Below the pieces are notes generated by a model. That model ran no database searches. It was given only the letters and a program-made list of their open reading frames with translations, and was not told where the DNA came from. This document shows positions 1 through 14,300 of a DNA stretch of 64,000 nt, in pieces. Origin of the DNA: Pectobacterium parmentieri (lineage in GTDB: Bacteria > Pseudomonadota > Gammaproteobacteria > Enterobacterales > Enterobacteriaceae); contig NZ_CP015749.1 of the NCBI RefSeq assembly GCF_001742145.1, forward strand, positions 3,348,001-3,412,000. Reading direction: 5' to 3'. Made by a program: the position numbers and the translations under genes. Positions within the stretch are counted from its first letter, which is position 1; each line of letters opens with the position of its first letter.

Positions 1-358
1 AGCCTTGTGCATGCTTTTGCAGATTAGGCAGAACACGTTCATAAGCGTCAATACGTTCATGGATCATGGGAGTATTGACCTTGTCGCGCAGCCAGGTTGA
101 GGTTGTTGCCACAATCCCTTCAACATCAAACTCATTGCTATACAGTAAAAACCGGACCAGCGATTGTGAGTCATCCGGCTCATTGCCGATGTCACTCAGA
201 ATCAAGATGCGTGTTTTCTCTGCACTAACGACGTTTTTCTGCTCAACGTTCTCTCCTGCCGTGGAAGCCGCCGCGGCAGTCGCGAATACCGGAACACAGG
301 CCGTTGCTAAACAAACGCTTAGCGAAATCGATTTAATGCCTTTCGTCGATAAAAACAT
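1..358 (-). CDS. DUF1593 family secreted protein (partial, 3' end outside window)
   Basis: The minus-strand frame opens at an ATG (356-358) and runs off the left edge, so only about 119 N-terminal residues are seen. Residues 1-32 look like a Sec signal peptide (positive start, hydrophobic stretch, Ala-rich end). The mature part carries the motif ILSDIGNEPDDSQSLVRF followed by EGIVATTSTWLRD, typical of the DUF1593 (nucleoside-hydrolase-like, Sde182/cellulose-binding) family; the Asp-rich motif resembles the metal site of nucleoside hydrolases. It starts 12 bases after the bglH stop, so it is probably the next gene of the bgl operon. A periplasmic or secreted role in sugar or glycoside handling is inference; the substrate is unknown. 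Confidence 0.75.
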   Translation of the reverse strand, partial: MFLSTKGIKSISLSVCLATACVPVFATAAAASTAGENVEQKNVVSAEKTRILILSDIGNEPDDSQSLVRFLLYSNEFDVEGIVATTSTWLRDKVNTPMIHERIDAYERVLPNLQKHAQG

Positions 359-370
359 AATTATTCCTCA

Positions 371-2017
<1,647 letters not shown>

Positions 2018-2131
2018 CTATCACAGAGTAAGTGTCACCGTGATATAACCCTGGCGTGGCGAAGTAGTCACTTTCTCACTATTATCCTTCAATTCGTCTG
2101 TAGGTTTTCCATCCCCTTCTGTTTATTAGGT

Positions 2132-2212
2132 CAAAAAAAAACCTATCCAGCCAGATGAAAAACATTCATCTGACAAGACAGGTTTCGCCTGAATTTAATC
2201 AGTTACGTCCTA
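2132..2212 (-). promoter_or_regulatory. RAT antiterminator/terminator upstream of bglH
   Basis: Read on the minus strand, 2212-2181 resembles a BglG-type ribonucleic antiterminator (blocks TTAGGACGTAACTG and TCAGGCGAAACCTG). It overlaps the 5' arm of an imperfect terminator hairpin whose arms contain AACCTGTC and TAGGTT, around TCAGATGAA/TTCATCTG, ending in a run of Ts (2139-2132). This is the standard arrangement in which BglG binding stabilises the RAT and prevents the terminator from forming. Confidence 0.8.
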
Positions 2213-2298
2213 ATTAGAAATTAGTATAATTATTTAAAATCATTATTTCAATTTTTACAATTTAGAAACGTGAGCAACATCACCTGAAAGAATTCAAC

Positions 2299-3138
2299 TC
2301 ATTTAGGATTACGGTTAAGACGATTAATGTGAATCGTTAAAAACATGATTTCATCTGTCGTTAATTTATATTGATAATGTTTCTCGACATAATAAAAAAC
2401 GCGCATTGCACAAGCATAAGCCACTTGCATTAACTCTTTGATACCGTCATAAATGCTATCGTCAGCATGGCTCACGGGTGTTCGATTGAATAAGCGTAAT
2501 GAAAAGAACTTTAAATGCGTAATAAAACGCTGATAATCAATCGAATTTTCATCATAGTTAATATTAAGGTCATATTTTACAATCGTCAAAATATCCTTAA
2601 TAAGCGTAGCACTTTGCATCGTGCTTTCCATATTGCTATTGTTTGCTGCATTCGCTAAATGGAAAGCAATAAAACCGGCTTCATCTTCAGGCAAACGCAC
2701 TTGCAATTTCTCTTCAATAATATCAAGTGCTCTTAACCCGACTGAAAACTCCTTCGGATAGAAAAGCTTAACCTCCCAGAGTAGCTGGTTATTTATCTTT
2801 ATCCCTTCATTATGGCGCTTTACCGAAAAATTAATGTGATCATTCAATGCCAAAAATAACGTATCCTGTAATTCGATACCCAGCACTTCCCGCGCAAGCA
2901 TAATAATTTTCTCGGTAATACTCAGATAAACAGGCGGAATGTCAGCCAGTATTTCAGCAAAAAACGCATTCAGTCCATTACTGGTTTTGAGAAATCGACT
3001 GTCTATCTGATCTTCATTTACGCTGTCACCATCCTTTTTACCAAATCCAATGCCCCGCCCCAGCGCGACGCACTCTTCCCCCTTATCAGTCACTGCCAAG
3101 ACCGCATTATTACTTAATATTCTTATTATTTTCATCAC
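2299..3138 (-). CDS. bglG: BglG/LicT-family transcription antiterminator
   Basis: 279 residues, the normal length of the family. Residues 1-55 form the CAT RNA-binding domain (MMKIIRILSNNAVLAV, GRGIGFGKKDGD). Two PTS-regulation domains follow, with the expected histidines in LALNDHINF (about 101), FIAFHLANA (about 160), FITHLKFF (about 208) and FLTIHINRL (about 270). The protein binds RAT RNA to prevent termination and is controlled by phosphorylation by the cognate PTS permease. It lies 52 bases after bglF and before bglH; the E. coli bgl order is G-F-B-H, so here regulator and permease are swapped. Its targets are probably the two RAT sites at 2181-2212 and 5285-5314. Confidence 0.9.
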   Translation of the reverse strand: MMKIIRILSNNAVLAVTDKGEECVALGRGIGFGKKDGDSVNEDQIDSRFLKTSNGLNAFFAEILADIPPVYLSITEKIIMLAREVLGIELQDTLFLALNDHINFSVKRHNEGIKINNQLLWEVKLFYPKEFSVGLRALDIIEEKLQVRLPEDEAGFIAFHLANAANNSNMESTMQSATLIKDILTIVKYDLNINYDENSIDYQRFITHLKFFSLRLFNRTPVSHADDSIYDGIKELMQVAYACAMRVFYYVEKHYQYKLTTDEIMFLTIHINRLNRNPK

Positions 3139-3190
3139 TACGCCCGTATGGTTGTACCGCCAAGCGAATGGTCAATCCGCCATTCGCGTA

Positions 3191-5314
<2,124 letters not shown>

Positions 5315-5367
5315 TTTCCTGTGTTCTAACAAGTTAGCGCAGAAAAAGCTACCTCTACGTTTTATTC

Positions 5368-5383
5368 TGTGAAAACAGTCACT
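5368..5383 (-). promoter_or_regulatory. Candidate CRP site upstream of the bgl operon
   Basis: TGTGA-AAACAG-TCACT on the plus strand matches the CRP consensus TGTGA-N6-TCACA except at the last base. It lies 54 bases upstream of the bglF RAT, a suitable place for catabolite activation of the bgl promoter. Confidence 0.6.
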
Positions 5384-5446
5384 AAATTTTTGCCAATCAG
5401 ACGAAGGGGCCTAACCCACGACGCCGTAAAAAATGGGCGTTCTTCA

Positions 5447-6916
5447 TCACAGCCCTTCAGTCGAGCGCACGCAGACGCGATTACGTCCCTGCGTCTTCGC
5501 TTTATAGAGCTGTTCGTCCGCCAGCCCGATCAGATCGTAAATGTTGCCGCCTTCATACTGGGAAAAAATGGCAACCCCAATACTGATCGTAAAATGAATT
5601 TCCCGACCATCGTGCAGCGTAAGCGGAGTCGACTCCGTCAGACGCCGCAGCGCTTCGGCAACGGCTTCGGATTGCTCAACCGTCAGGCCATAAGCCGCAA
5701 TGATGAACTCTTCTCCGCCCCAGCGGCACAGAATGTCGCTCGGCCGAATATTGGCGCTCAGCATACGGGCAAAATTGACGATCAATTCATCACCGCAGGC
5801 ATGGCCGTAGGTATCATTGACCTGCTTAAAATAATCGATATCCAGAAATAGCAGCGTTAATTGGCGCTTTTTCTTATGCGCCGGCACGTTCTGTTTCCCA
5901 TTCAGCATGCTGAGGAAAGCCCGACGATTAAAGGTATTGGTGAGCGCATCCTTCAGGCTGTTGCTTTCGATGATTTTAATCAATCGCCGGTTCATCGAGA
6001 CAAAATGAGAGACGCTTAACATCGCCATAATTAACATCGCGATGTTAAGCCGTGCCGTGGTAAGAAACGAATTAATGTACGCTTCTGAATTTGAATTGAT
6101 GAGTATACCGACTTGATTAATATAGAGATAATTTAGTATTACGCCCGTAATTGCACAGAGCAACGACATAACCGGGAAAGAGTAATTAAACGCACACAGC
6201 GTGAGCGGAATAACGGACAGCGTAATCAGGCTAGCATCCAGAAAAAATAGGCTAACGAGTAAGAAAATAATAAAGACCTGAAAGGGAAAAATATTTTCTC
6301 TGATGTGCTTAGGACAAAGCGGAATATTCCGTAACGCCCGCAGGATATCTTTACCCCGCAGAAAAAAGAACGCGAGGATAATGCCGGTTCCCAGTTGCTC
6401 ACTGAACCAGTCCATAAACTCGTCATAGCGGTTCCCCGTATCGTAGACGTAGGCATAAAACCCATATGCCACCCCGGATGAGAAAGCGCCTAAAAACGTC
6501 GAGGCGAAAATAATATAGACGTAATATTTGCTGAATTTTTCAAATGTCGACCACTTTCCGGTAAACCGACACATCAGGCAAAAAGCGCACCAGGCAGTCA
6601 CCACAAAGACCATATTACACAAGCACAATAGCACCTTGGTTTTTAACGGTGAATTATTGTCCATCAGTAGTGCAGCTAACAGCATCGCCGCATAACTCAC
6701 CAAAAAAACCATGCAGATAGAGAGTGTCTTCTCTTTTATCGTCCCTTTTCTGTCCCTGAAACTCACCATGAGACAAAAAACCAGAATATTGGCGGGCCAA
6801 AATAGCGATAGCTCATCCAGCACGCGAAACCGGAATCCCATACAGCTCACAATGAGGGTGGTTACAAATAAAAACAGCATGAATTTTTTAGTCTTCAACA
6901 CCCAATCGTTATTCAT
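5447..6916 (-). CDS. Membrane-bound diguanylate cyclase (GGDEF)
   Basis: 489 residues. The first 310 or so contain about eight hydrophobic segments forming a membrane sensor module (MASE-like; exact type not certain). The C-terminal GGDEF domain starts near residue 320 (DALTNTFNRRAF). It has LDIDYFKQVND, the catalytic signature GGEEF at 400-404, and an intact RxxD inhibitory site (RPSD, 391-394) five residues before it, so it should make cyclic di-GMP and be subject to product inhibition. No EAL domain is present. It is a single gene between the bgl operon and spy. The signal sensed by the membrane part is unknown. Confidence 0.9.
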   Translation of the reverse strand: MNNDWVLKTKKFMLFLFVTTLIVSCMGFRFRVLDELSLFWPANILVFCLMVSFRDRKGTIKEKTLSICMVFLVSYAAMLLAALLMDNNSPLKTKVLLCLCNMVFVVTAWCAFCLMCRFTGKWSTFEKFSKYYVYIIFASTFLGAFSSGVAYGFYAYVYDTGNRYDEFMDWFSEQLGTGIILAFFFLRGKDILRALRNIPLCPKHIRENIFPFQVFIIFLLVSLFFLDASLITLSVIPLTLCAFNYSFPVMSLLCAITGVILNYLYINQVGILINSNSEAYINSFLTTARLNIAMLIMAMLSVSHFVSMNRRLIKIIESNSLKDALTNTFNRRAFLSMLNGKQNVPAHKKKRQLTLLFLDIDYFKQVNDTYGHACGDELIVNFARMLSANIRPSDILCRWGGEEFIIAAYGLTVEQSEAVAEALRRLTESTPLTLHDGREIHFTISIGVAIFSQYEGGNIYDLIGLADEQLYKAKTQGRNRVCVRSTEGL

Positions 6917-7017
6917 CTGCCCTTTACCGCCCGCTACCCGATAGATCCACTCATTTCATCTACGTGAGAATAACATTAATCATTTCTCTACTCAGCACGA
7001 TGCTTAAGGGAAAAAAT

Positions 7018-7070
7018 AAAAAAACCACCGAACTGATGCACTGCTTGTTGGCAGCCCATCAGTCCGGTGG
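7018..7070 (-). terminator. Rho-independent terminator of spy
   Basis: On the minus strand, a 14-base arm CCACCGGACTGATG pairs with CATCAGTTCGGTGG across an 18-base loop, with one mismatch, followed by seven Ts. It lies 48 bases after the spy stop. Confidence 0.85.
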
Positions 7071-7117
7071 TCTTGGCTTATTTATTTCAGGCCTGGCGCG
7101 GACTCATGAATAATGTA

Positions 7118-7606
7118 TTATTCCGCAGGCGTTAGCTTGCCATCCGGTTTTTGCGGTTGGGTCAGGCGCTTTTCAAAGCTGTCGTTGTACTGCTTCTTCT
7201 GTTCTGGCGTCAGAACGTTGTAAATTTTGTTTTTGGTTTCCAGCCCATTAAGCATTCTGGCCTTGTGTGCAGCGTCAGCTTTATCCAATTGCGCCTGCGC
7301 TTTTGCGGCATCAAAAGTGTCTGATGCGACCAGGCTATGCATATCACGACGATCGTCCTGCATGGCTTTGTGCATTTTCTCGCGTGAATCTTTCATGATG
7401 TCTTTAATTTGCTGCTTCTGCGCTTCCGTCAAATTCAGCTCCTTAAACATCGCATCCGGCCCCATCATGCCACGGTGTTCCCGGCCCTCTTTCATCATCA
7501 TCTTGTGTTCTGATGCAGGCCCTTTCGGTGCGTCATTAGCATGCGCGAGGCCTGCCGCGCCCAATGCCAAAGAAGAAGCAACCAGCATTGCAGTGAGTTT
7601 ACGCAT
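7118..7606 (-). CDS. spy: Periplasmic chaperone Spy (CpxP/Spy family)
   Basis: 162 residues, the size of E. coli Spy (161). It starts with a clear Sec signal peptide (MRKLTAMLVASSLALGAAGL, cleavage near HAN). The mature protein has the two LTxxQ-type motifs of the family (LNLTEAQKQQI and LTPEQKKQY) and a Met/His-rich N-terminal stretch. Spy is an ATP-independent chaperone that protects envelope proteins from aggregation; in E. coli it is induced through CpxAR and BaeSR. A possible CpxR-like box (GTAAA-N5-GCAAG) lies at 7701-7715, about 95 bases upstream of the start. It is monocistronic, with its own terminator. Confidence 0.93.
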   Translation of the reverse strand: MRKLTAMLVASSLALGAAGLAHANDAPKGPASEHKMMMKEGREHRGMMGPDAMFKELNLTEAQKQQIKDIMKDSREKMHKAMQDDRRDMHSLVASDTFDAAKAQAQLDKADAAHKARMLNGLETKNKIYNVLTPEQKKQYNDSFEKRLTQPQKPDGKLTPAE

Positions 7607-7793
7607 ATTCTATTCCTCTCTCTGAATTAACTTATCGACGGCGAGTGCCGTGCTACAAGAGAAAGTATAGGCTCGACACCTTCAGTTAATTAGAACAAGG
7701 GTAAATCTCTGCAAGTGTCAGCTCCACATTTGCGGCAATTATGGAGAATGAGGAGGAATTGTGTAAGAAAGCGGAAAAGCACCAGCCGTGCGA

Positions 7794-8090
7794 TTACCGA
7801 AGTGAGCGTCTAAAGGCAGTGGCTTCTTGTGCCAACACATCAAGATGGGTATGAATGACTTTCATTTTTTGAATCAGCGGATTTCGCTCCGGCGAGCTAT
7901 CCATCGCGCTCAACTGCGCAGAGAGCCGTTCAATCTGCGTGCAAAGATAAGCGTCACGCTCTTTGGCCTGAAGCAACTGCTGCTGAAGGGACTGATGCTC
8001 CTGCCGCCACGCCTGCTGCTGACGCTGAACGCTTTGTTCCAACGCCCGAAGCGCGCTATCCAGCCGATATTCCAACTCTTCCACCCGCAT
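7794..8090 (-). CDS. Small coiled-coil protein of unknown function
   Basis: 98 residues if started at the ATG at 8088-8090 (MRVEELEYRLDSALRALEQS); an ATG six codons upstream (8108) is possible but has a less convincing ribosome site. The sequence is almost wholly helical with heptad spacing of Leu and long runs of Gln/Glu/Arg, so a coiled coil is likely. There is no signal peptide or membrane segment, and I do not recognise the family. It lies alone between spy and the divergent fadH, where E. coli has other genes. Codon use looks ordinary for this genome, so I think it is a real cytoplasmic gene. Confidence 0.6.
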   Translation of the reverse strand: MRVEELEYRLDSALRALEQSVQRQQQAWRQEHQSLQQQLLQAKERDAYLCTQIERLSAQLSAMDSSPERNPLIQKMKVIHTHLDVLAQEATAFRRSLR

Positions 8091-8257
8091 AACGATACCT
8101 TTGCCCAATAAACCCGCGGATTATAATGTCACACGCCCCCGACAACAAACACTCCGGCACACGATCCCTTATCTACTCTCGTTTATCCCTACGATTAGCA
8201 ATGACTTCACTCACAATAAACAAACATAAATTTCACAACTCACTCAATTACCGCTAA

Positions 8258-10363
<2,106 letters not shown>

Positions 10364-10379
10364 CTTAGACAGGCTCAGT

Positions 10380-11519
10380 TTAGCGGGACGAATTCGTTTT
10401 AACCGCGCGCAGCACAGCGAACTTGGTGTTGCTGGCAATGGTTTCACAGTTGCCGAACAGACGCTTCAGCTTGTGGAAGTAATCCAGATGGCGATTACCC
10501 ACAATGCGTAGCTCTCCACCAACCTGAAGGCAGCGGCGGGCATCCATAAACATCTGCCAGGCGATTTCATCCGTCACCGCCTGCTGCTGGTGGAATGGCG
10601 GATTACACAACACCGCCTGCAACGTATCACGCTTAACGCGAACCAATCCGTTGTTCACCACAAAGCTACAGCGCTCGATATCCTGCGGGCAGTTAACCTC
10701 AACGTTCATTTGGCTTGAGGCCACCGCCATGTAGGATTCATCAAAGAAACCGACGGTGGCCTCCGGGTTGGCTTTCAGCGCAGCCAGCCCAATGACACCA
10801 TTGCCACAGCCGAGATCGACGATCTTGCCGTCTATCTGTTCCGGCAAATGCTGCATAAAGAAACGTGCGCCGATATCCAACCCATTACGCGAATACACGT
10901 TAGCGTGGTTTTGAATACGATAGCCGTAACCATCCAGCTCCCACTCAGTAGTAAGTGACTGCTCACTGACTTTTAGCTCTGCCCACTCACAGTGAACCAG
11001 ACGCGCCTTTTTCCAGGCCAGCGAGGTTTTTGTCGGCCCCATCACGCGCTCAAACAATTGCAGCGTAGAGGTATGAATATCGCGTGCCTTCGCCCCGGCA
11101 ATAATGCGCGTTTGCGGCGTGACGACCTGACGCAACATTCTCAACTGCTGTTCCAGCAGTGCGATCGTTTTAGGTATCCTCATCACCACCAGCGCAGGGG
11201 CATCGGGTAGCTCCGCCATGCTATCCAACAGCGTTACCGCATCGGCATCATAACCGTTCAGTTCCAGATTATGTCGCGTCGCCAGTTGGCTGAGATAAGA
11301 GTCGCTGATACTGACAGGCGATTGCGCCTGCAAACCGCAGGCCAGCGCACCAAACGTATCATTGAAAATCAGGCGCGGACCCGGCGCGATTTCCATGCTG
11401 GCCAGCTCACGCAGCAGATATTCATCTGCGGCATCCCACGCCTGTAGCGCCGAGTTTTCAGCGACCTGAGGGTAACGCACCAACGTCAGGTTGCACGTTT
11501 CCAATTCGAGTTGGCTCAT
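10380..11519 (-). CDS. rlmG: 23S rRNA (guanine-1835-N2)-methyltransferase
   Basis: I start it at the ATG at 11517-11519 (379 residues, [18 protein letters not shown]) because of the AGGAGAGG ribosome site in front and alignment with E. coli RlmG; an ATG six codons upstream is less likely. An N-terminal degenerate methyltransferase-like domain is followed by the catalytic SAM-dependent domain, with motif [15 protein letters not shown] and the N2-guanine motif NPPFHQQ. The enzyme modifies G1835 of 23S rRNA. It is adjacent to fadH, convergent, as in E. coli. Confidence 0.94.
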   Translation of the reverse strand: MSQLELETCNLTLVRYPQVAENSALQAWDAADEYLLRELASMEIAPGPRLIFNDTFGALACGLQAQSPVSISDSYLSQLATRHNLELNGYDADAVTLLDSMAELPDAPALVVMRIPKTIALLEQQLRMLRQVVTPQTRIIAGAKARDIHTSTLQLFERVMGPTKTSLAWKKARLVHCEWAELKVSEQSLTTEWELDGYGYRIQNHANVYSRNGLDIGARFFMQHLPEQIDGKIVDLGCGNGVIGLAALKANPEATVGFFDESYMAVASSQMNVEVNCPQDIERCSFVVNNGLVRVKRDTLQAVLCNPPFHQQQAVTDEIAWQMFMDARRCLQVGGELRIVGNRHLDYFHKLKRLFGNCETIASNTKFAVLRAVKTNSSR

Positions 11520-11680
11520 TAGCCTCTCCTGCATCATAAAATTTGCGCTGTTTATCCCTTAAAATAGCCCGTCAGTAAATGCTTTTCTCTGCCAGAAAGG
11601 GAAATGATTGACGTTGCCTTGTCATTTCACCGTGATAATCTGCCTATTCATCACCGATGCCCTCAGGATACCAAACACTT

Positions 11681-12679
11681 ATGATTCGCTTCGCTATTGT
11701 AGGAACCAGTTGGATCACCCGTCAGTTTGTTGATGCCGCCCATGAAACCGGCCAGTTGAAGCTCGCCGCTATCTATTCCCGAACGGCAGAAAAAGCGCAG
11801 CCGTTTCAAACCGATTACATGGTGGATACGCTCTTTGATTCATTGGAAGCGATGGCGAAATCCGACCTTATCGACGCTGTGTATCTGGCTAGCCCGAACT
11901 CACTGCACTGCGAACAGGCTCTGCTTTTCCTGAGCCATGGTAAACACGTCATCTGCGAAAAACCGCTGGCTTCCAACCGCTATGAAGTCGAACAAATGAT
12001 CGCCTGTGCCAGAGAAAATCAGGTTGTGCTCTTTGAAGCGTTCAAAACGGCCAGCCTCCCCAATTTTAGCGTGATACAGCAGTCACTGCCGAAAGTTGGC
12101 AGATTGCGTAAAGTGGTGCTGAATTACTGCCAATATTCTTCACGCTACCCACGCTATCTGGCAGGCGAAAACCCGAATACGTTCAATCCGGCGTTTTCCA
12201 ACGGTTCCATCATGGATATCGGCTACTACTGTTTGGCCTTCGCCGTAGCGCTGTGGGGAGAGCCGTGCACCACGCAGGCCAGCGCGACACTGCTGGAAAG
12301 CGGTGTGGATGCACATGGCAGCATCATCCTGAATTACGGCGATTTCGATGTCGCCATCATTCATTCCAAAGTCAGCCACTCCGCCATTCCCAGTGAAATT
12401 CAGGGGGAAGACGGATCGCTGGTGATTGAAAAAGTCTCCGAATGCCATAACGTGAAATTCATACCGCGTGAAGGTAAGCAGTTGGATCTCAGCCAGCCAC
12501 AGCATATCAATAGCATGCTGTACGAAGCGGAAGTCTTTGCCGCATTGGTGAACGACAACGATATTAACCATGCTGAACTGGCGCGCTCACGCACTGTCGC
12601 GGGGCTGCTGACAGAAATACGCCGACAAACGGGTGTCGTGTTTCCAGCCGATGCCGCTACGCCGGGGAATGCAGAGTAA
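11681..12679 (+). CDS. ygjR: Gfo/Idh/MocA-family NAD(P)-dependent oxidoreductase YgjR
   Basis: 332 residues from the ATG at 11681 (MIRFAIVGTSWITRQFVDAA), which matches the E. coli YgjR start; an upstream in-frame ATG at 11657 adds eight residues without support. An N-terminal Rossmann fold (IVGTSWIT) and the family motif CEKPLASN are followed by the GFO/IDH C-terminal domain. Physiological substrate unknown. It is conserved next to rlmG and alx in enterobacteria. The last codons lead directly into the alx leader. Confidence 0.9.
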   Translation: MIRFAIVGTSWITRQFVDAAHETGQLKLAAIYSRTAEKAQPFQTDYMVDTLFDSLEAMAKSDLIDAVYLASPNSLHCEQALLFLSHGKHVICEKPLASNRYEVEQMIACARENQVVLFEAFKTASLPNFSVIQQSLPKVGRLRKVVLNYCQYSSRYPRYLAGENPNTFNPAFSNGSIMDIGYYCLAFAVALWGEPCTTQASATLLESGVDAHGSIILNYGDFDVAIIHSKVSHSAIPSEIQGEDGSLVIEKVSECHNVKFIPREGKQLDLSQPQHINSMLYEAEVFAALVNDNDINHAELARSRTVAGLLTEIRRQTGVVFPADAATPGNAE

Positions 12680-12729
12680 GGTGGTGCTAATTATTTGACC
12701 AGGATCCTCTTTTCACCTATCTTCTGTCA

Positions 12730-13040
12730 GGCAAAGGGGAGTAACTTTTCCGCCAGCTAATCGTCATTACGATGCTTATATACCCAATAGATTTCACGTT
12801 GCAGGAAGGCGGCAAACGAGCGAGTCCCGATGAGCTTACATAAGTAAGTGATTCGGGTGAGTAAGAGCAGCCAACACACCTGCTGTGTGAAAGATGAAGG
12901 GTTATCGCATCCGGTTACTGGGCAACCTTGATGAAACAGCTTCATTAACGTTGTAAGTGAGACCTTGCCGGAAGGCGAGGTGCATTTGCAGCTTTAATCA
13001 TGAGCGGCCAGCGTCCTTCCGATGTTGGCCGTTTTTGTTT
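12730..13040 (+). ncRNA. yybP-ykoY (Mn2+/alkaline pH) riboswitch of alx, with an inserted repeat
   Basis: The conserved 5' core GGGGAGTAAC lies at 12736-12745. The conserved 3' core with GTGAGACCTTGCCGGAAG and GGCGAGGT lies at 12957-12981, the pair expected for the yybP-ykoY/PRE element that precedes alx in E. coli. Downstream, CGGCCA (13005-13010) pairs with TGGCCG (13026-13031) followed by GTTTTTGTTT, an intrinsic terminator that could act as the expression platform before the alx ribosome site. Between the two conserved cores lies a 126-bp dispersed repeat (12779-12904), so this copy is much longer than usual. Because the repeat has inverted ends it may simply extend a stem. Confidence 0.75.
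12779..12904 (+). repeat. Dispersed palindromic repeat (MITE-like), about 126 bp
   Basis: It begins TATACCCAATAGATTTCACG and ends CTGTGTGAAAGATGAAGGGT. The two ends are imperfect inverted repeats of about 25 bp. The middle (GGAAGGCGGCAAACGAGCGA, then AAGTAAGTGATTCGGGTGAG) is the sequence of a dispersed element that I know from Pectobacterium, Serratia and Yersinia genomes. It has no coding capacity. It lies inside the alx riboswitch. Confidence 0.75.
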
Positions 13041-13058
13041 CTATTTAAGGATCTTGCT

Positions 13059-14012
13059 ATGCACACCATCGGCACTCCGTGGTTATGGGGCAGCTTCGCT
13101 GCCATCGTTATTGTGATGCTGGCCATCGACCTGCTCTACCAAGGGCGCAAAGGGTCGACGGTCATGACGTTCAAACAGGCTGCCGTCTGGTCTGTCATCT
13201 GGGTCACGCTCTCTCTGCTGTTCAACGCGGGTTTTTGGTGGTATCTGGACGGTACGTTGGGTCGCGATGTTGCTAACGCTCAGTCACTGGCATTCCTGAC
13301 CGGCTATCTGATCGAAAAGGCCCTCGCCGTTGATAACGTCTTCGTCTGGTTGATGCTCTTCGGCTACTTCGCGGTTCCTGCGCAATATCAACGTCGCGTG
13401 CTGATTTACGGCGTGTTGGGTGCCATCGTTCTCAGGACGCTGATGGTGTTTGGCGGCAGTTGGTTGGTCACGCAGTTCCAGTGGCTGCTCTATGTGTTTG
13501 GCGCATTCCTGCTGTTCACCGGCATTAAAATGGCGCTGGCTAAAGACGGGGATGGGGCGATCGGTGACAAGCCGCTGGTGCGCTGGCTGCGTAGCCATCT
13601 GCGTATGACAGACAGCATCGAGAATGAACGGTTCTTCGTGCGCCGTAACGGCCTGCTGTATGCCACGCCGCTGTTTCTGGTGCTGATTATGGTTGAAATC
13701 AGCGATGTGATTTTTGCCGTCGACAGCATCCCAGCAATTTTCGCCGTCACGACCGATCCCTTTATCGTACTGACGTCTAATCTGTTTGCCATTTTGGGTT
13801 TGCGTGCCATGTACTTCCTACTGGCTGGTGTGGCTGAACGTTTCTCACTGCTGAAATATGGTCTGGCCGTCATCCTGATTTTCATCGGTATCAAGATGCT
13901 GCTCATCGACATCTTCCATATTCCGGTAGCCATTTCTCTGGGCGTCGTCGCCAGCATCCTGGTTATTACTATGCTGATCAACATCTGGGTGAACAAACGC
14001 GCTGAGCGTTAA
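13059..14012 (+). CDS. alx: TerC-family membrane protein Alx (Mn2+ export)
   Basis: 317 residues from the ATG at 13059 ([20 protein letters not shown]), the start that matches E. coli Alx and has AAGGA eight bases upstream; the longer open frame from 12957 runs through riboswitch sequence. About nine membrane segments carry the TerC signature acidic residues ([12 protein letters not shown] and [17 protein letters not shown]). Alx is induced at high pH and by manganese through the upstream riboswitch and takes part in manganese homeostasis. It is flanked by ygjR and sstT as in E. coli. Confidence 0.94.
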   Translation: MHTIGTPWLWGSFAAIVIVMLAIDLLYQGRKGSTVMTFKQAAVWSVIWVTLSLLFNAGFWWYLDGTLGRDVANAQSLAFLTGYLIEKALAVDNVFVWLMLFGYFAVPAQYQRRVLIYGVLGAIVLRTLMVFGGSWLVTQFQWLLYVFGAFLLFTGIKMALAKDGDGAIGDKPLVRWLRSHLRMTDSIENERFFVRRNGLLYATPLFLVLIMVEISDVIFAVDSIPAIFAVTTDPFIVLTSNLFAILGLRAMYFLLAGVAERFSLLKYGLAVILIFIGIKMLLIDIFHIPVAISLGVVASILVITMLINIWVNKRAER

Positions 14013-14015
14013 TCC

Positions 14016-14151
14016 TTTTTCAACGTTGCGCAGCAACGGCCCGAAGGGTGATGGACAAGGACGTCCGTCATAAAAAAACGTTGGGAGCGTTTTTCAACGT
14101 TGCGTAGCAACGGCCCGAAGGGTGATGGACAAGGATGTCCATCATAAAAAA
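14016..14151 (+). repeat. Two direct repeats (about 62 bp each, 74-bp period) with hairpins
   Basis: Copies at 14016-14078 and 14090-14151 differ at only a few bases. Each contains an inverted pair CGTTGC/GCAACG, the block GGCCCGAAGGGTGATGGAC, and a second hairpin ATGGAC/GTCCGTCAT followed by six or seven As. On the minus strand each ends in T-runs. They fill the space between alx and sstT and may act as transcription terminators or RNA stabilisers; the role is not known. Confidence 0.8.
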
Positions 14152-14300
14152 CCACATCAGCGCTTTTCTCAAAAGCAAATTTTCATATACTGATACACGC
14201 AAACACATTTAGTTACGGAAAGAAAAAGCCACCCGACACATGTCAGAGGTGTCAGTCCGTACACACAACCACTTAGCGGAACGGTTACACCGTCAAAAAT

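Noticed and set aside
12757..12945. 62-codon minus-strand frame between ygjR and alx
   Set aside because: It lies wholly in the riboswitch and dispersed repeat, with no coding features.
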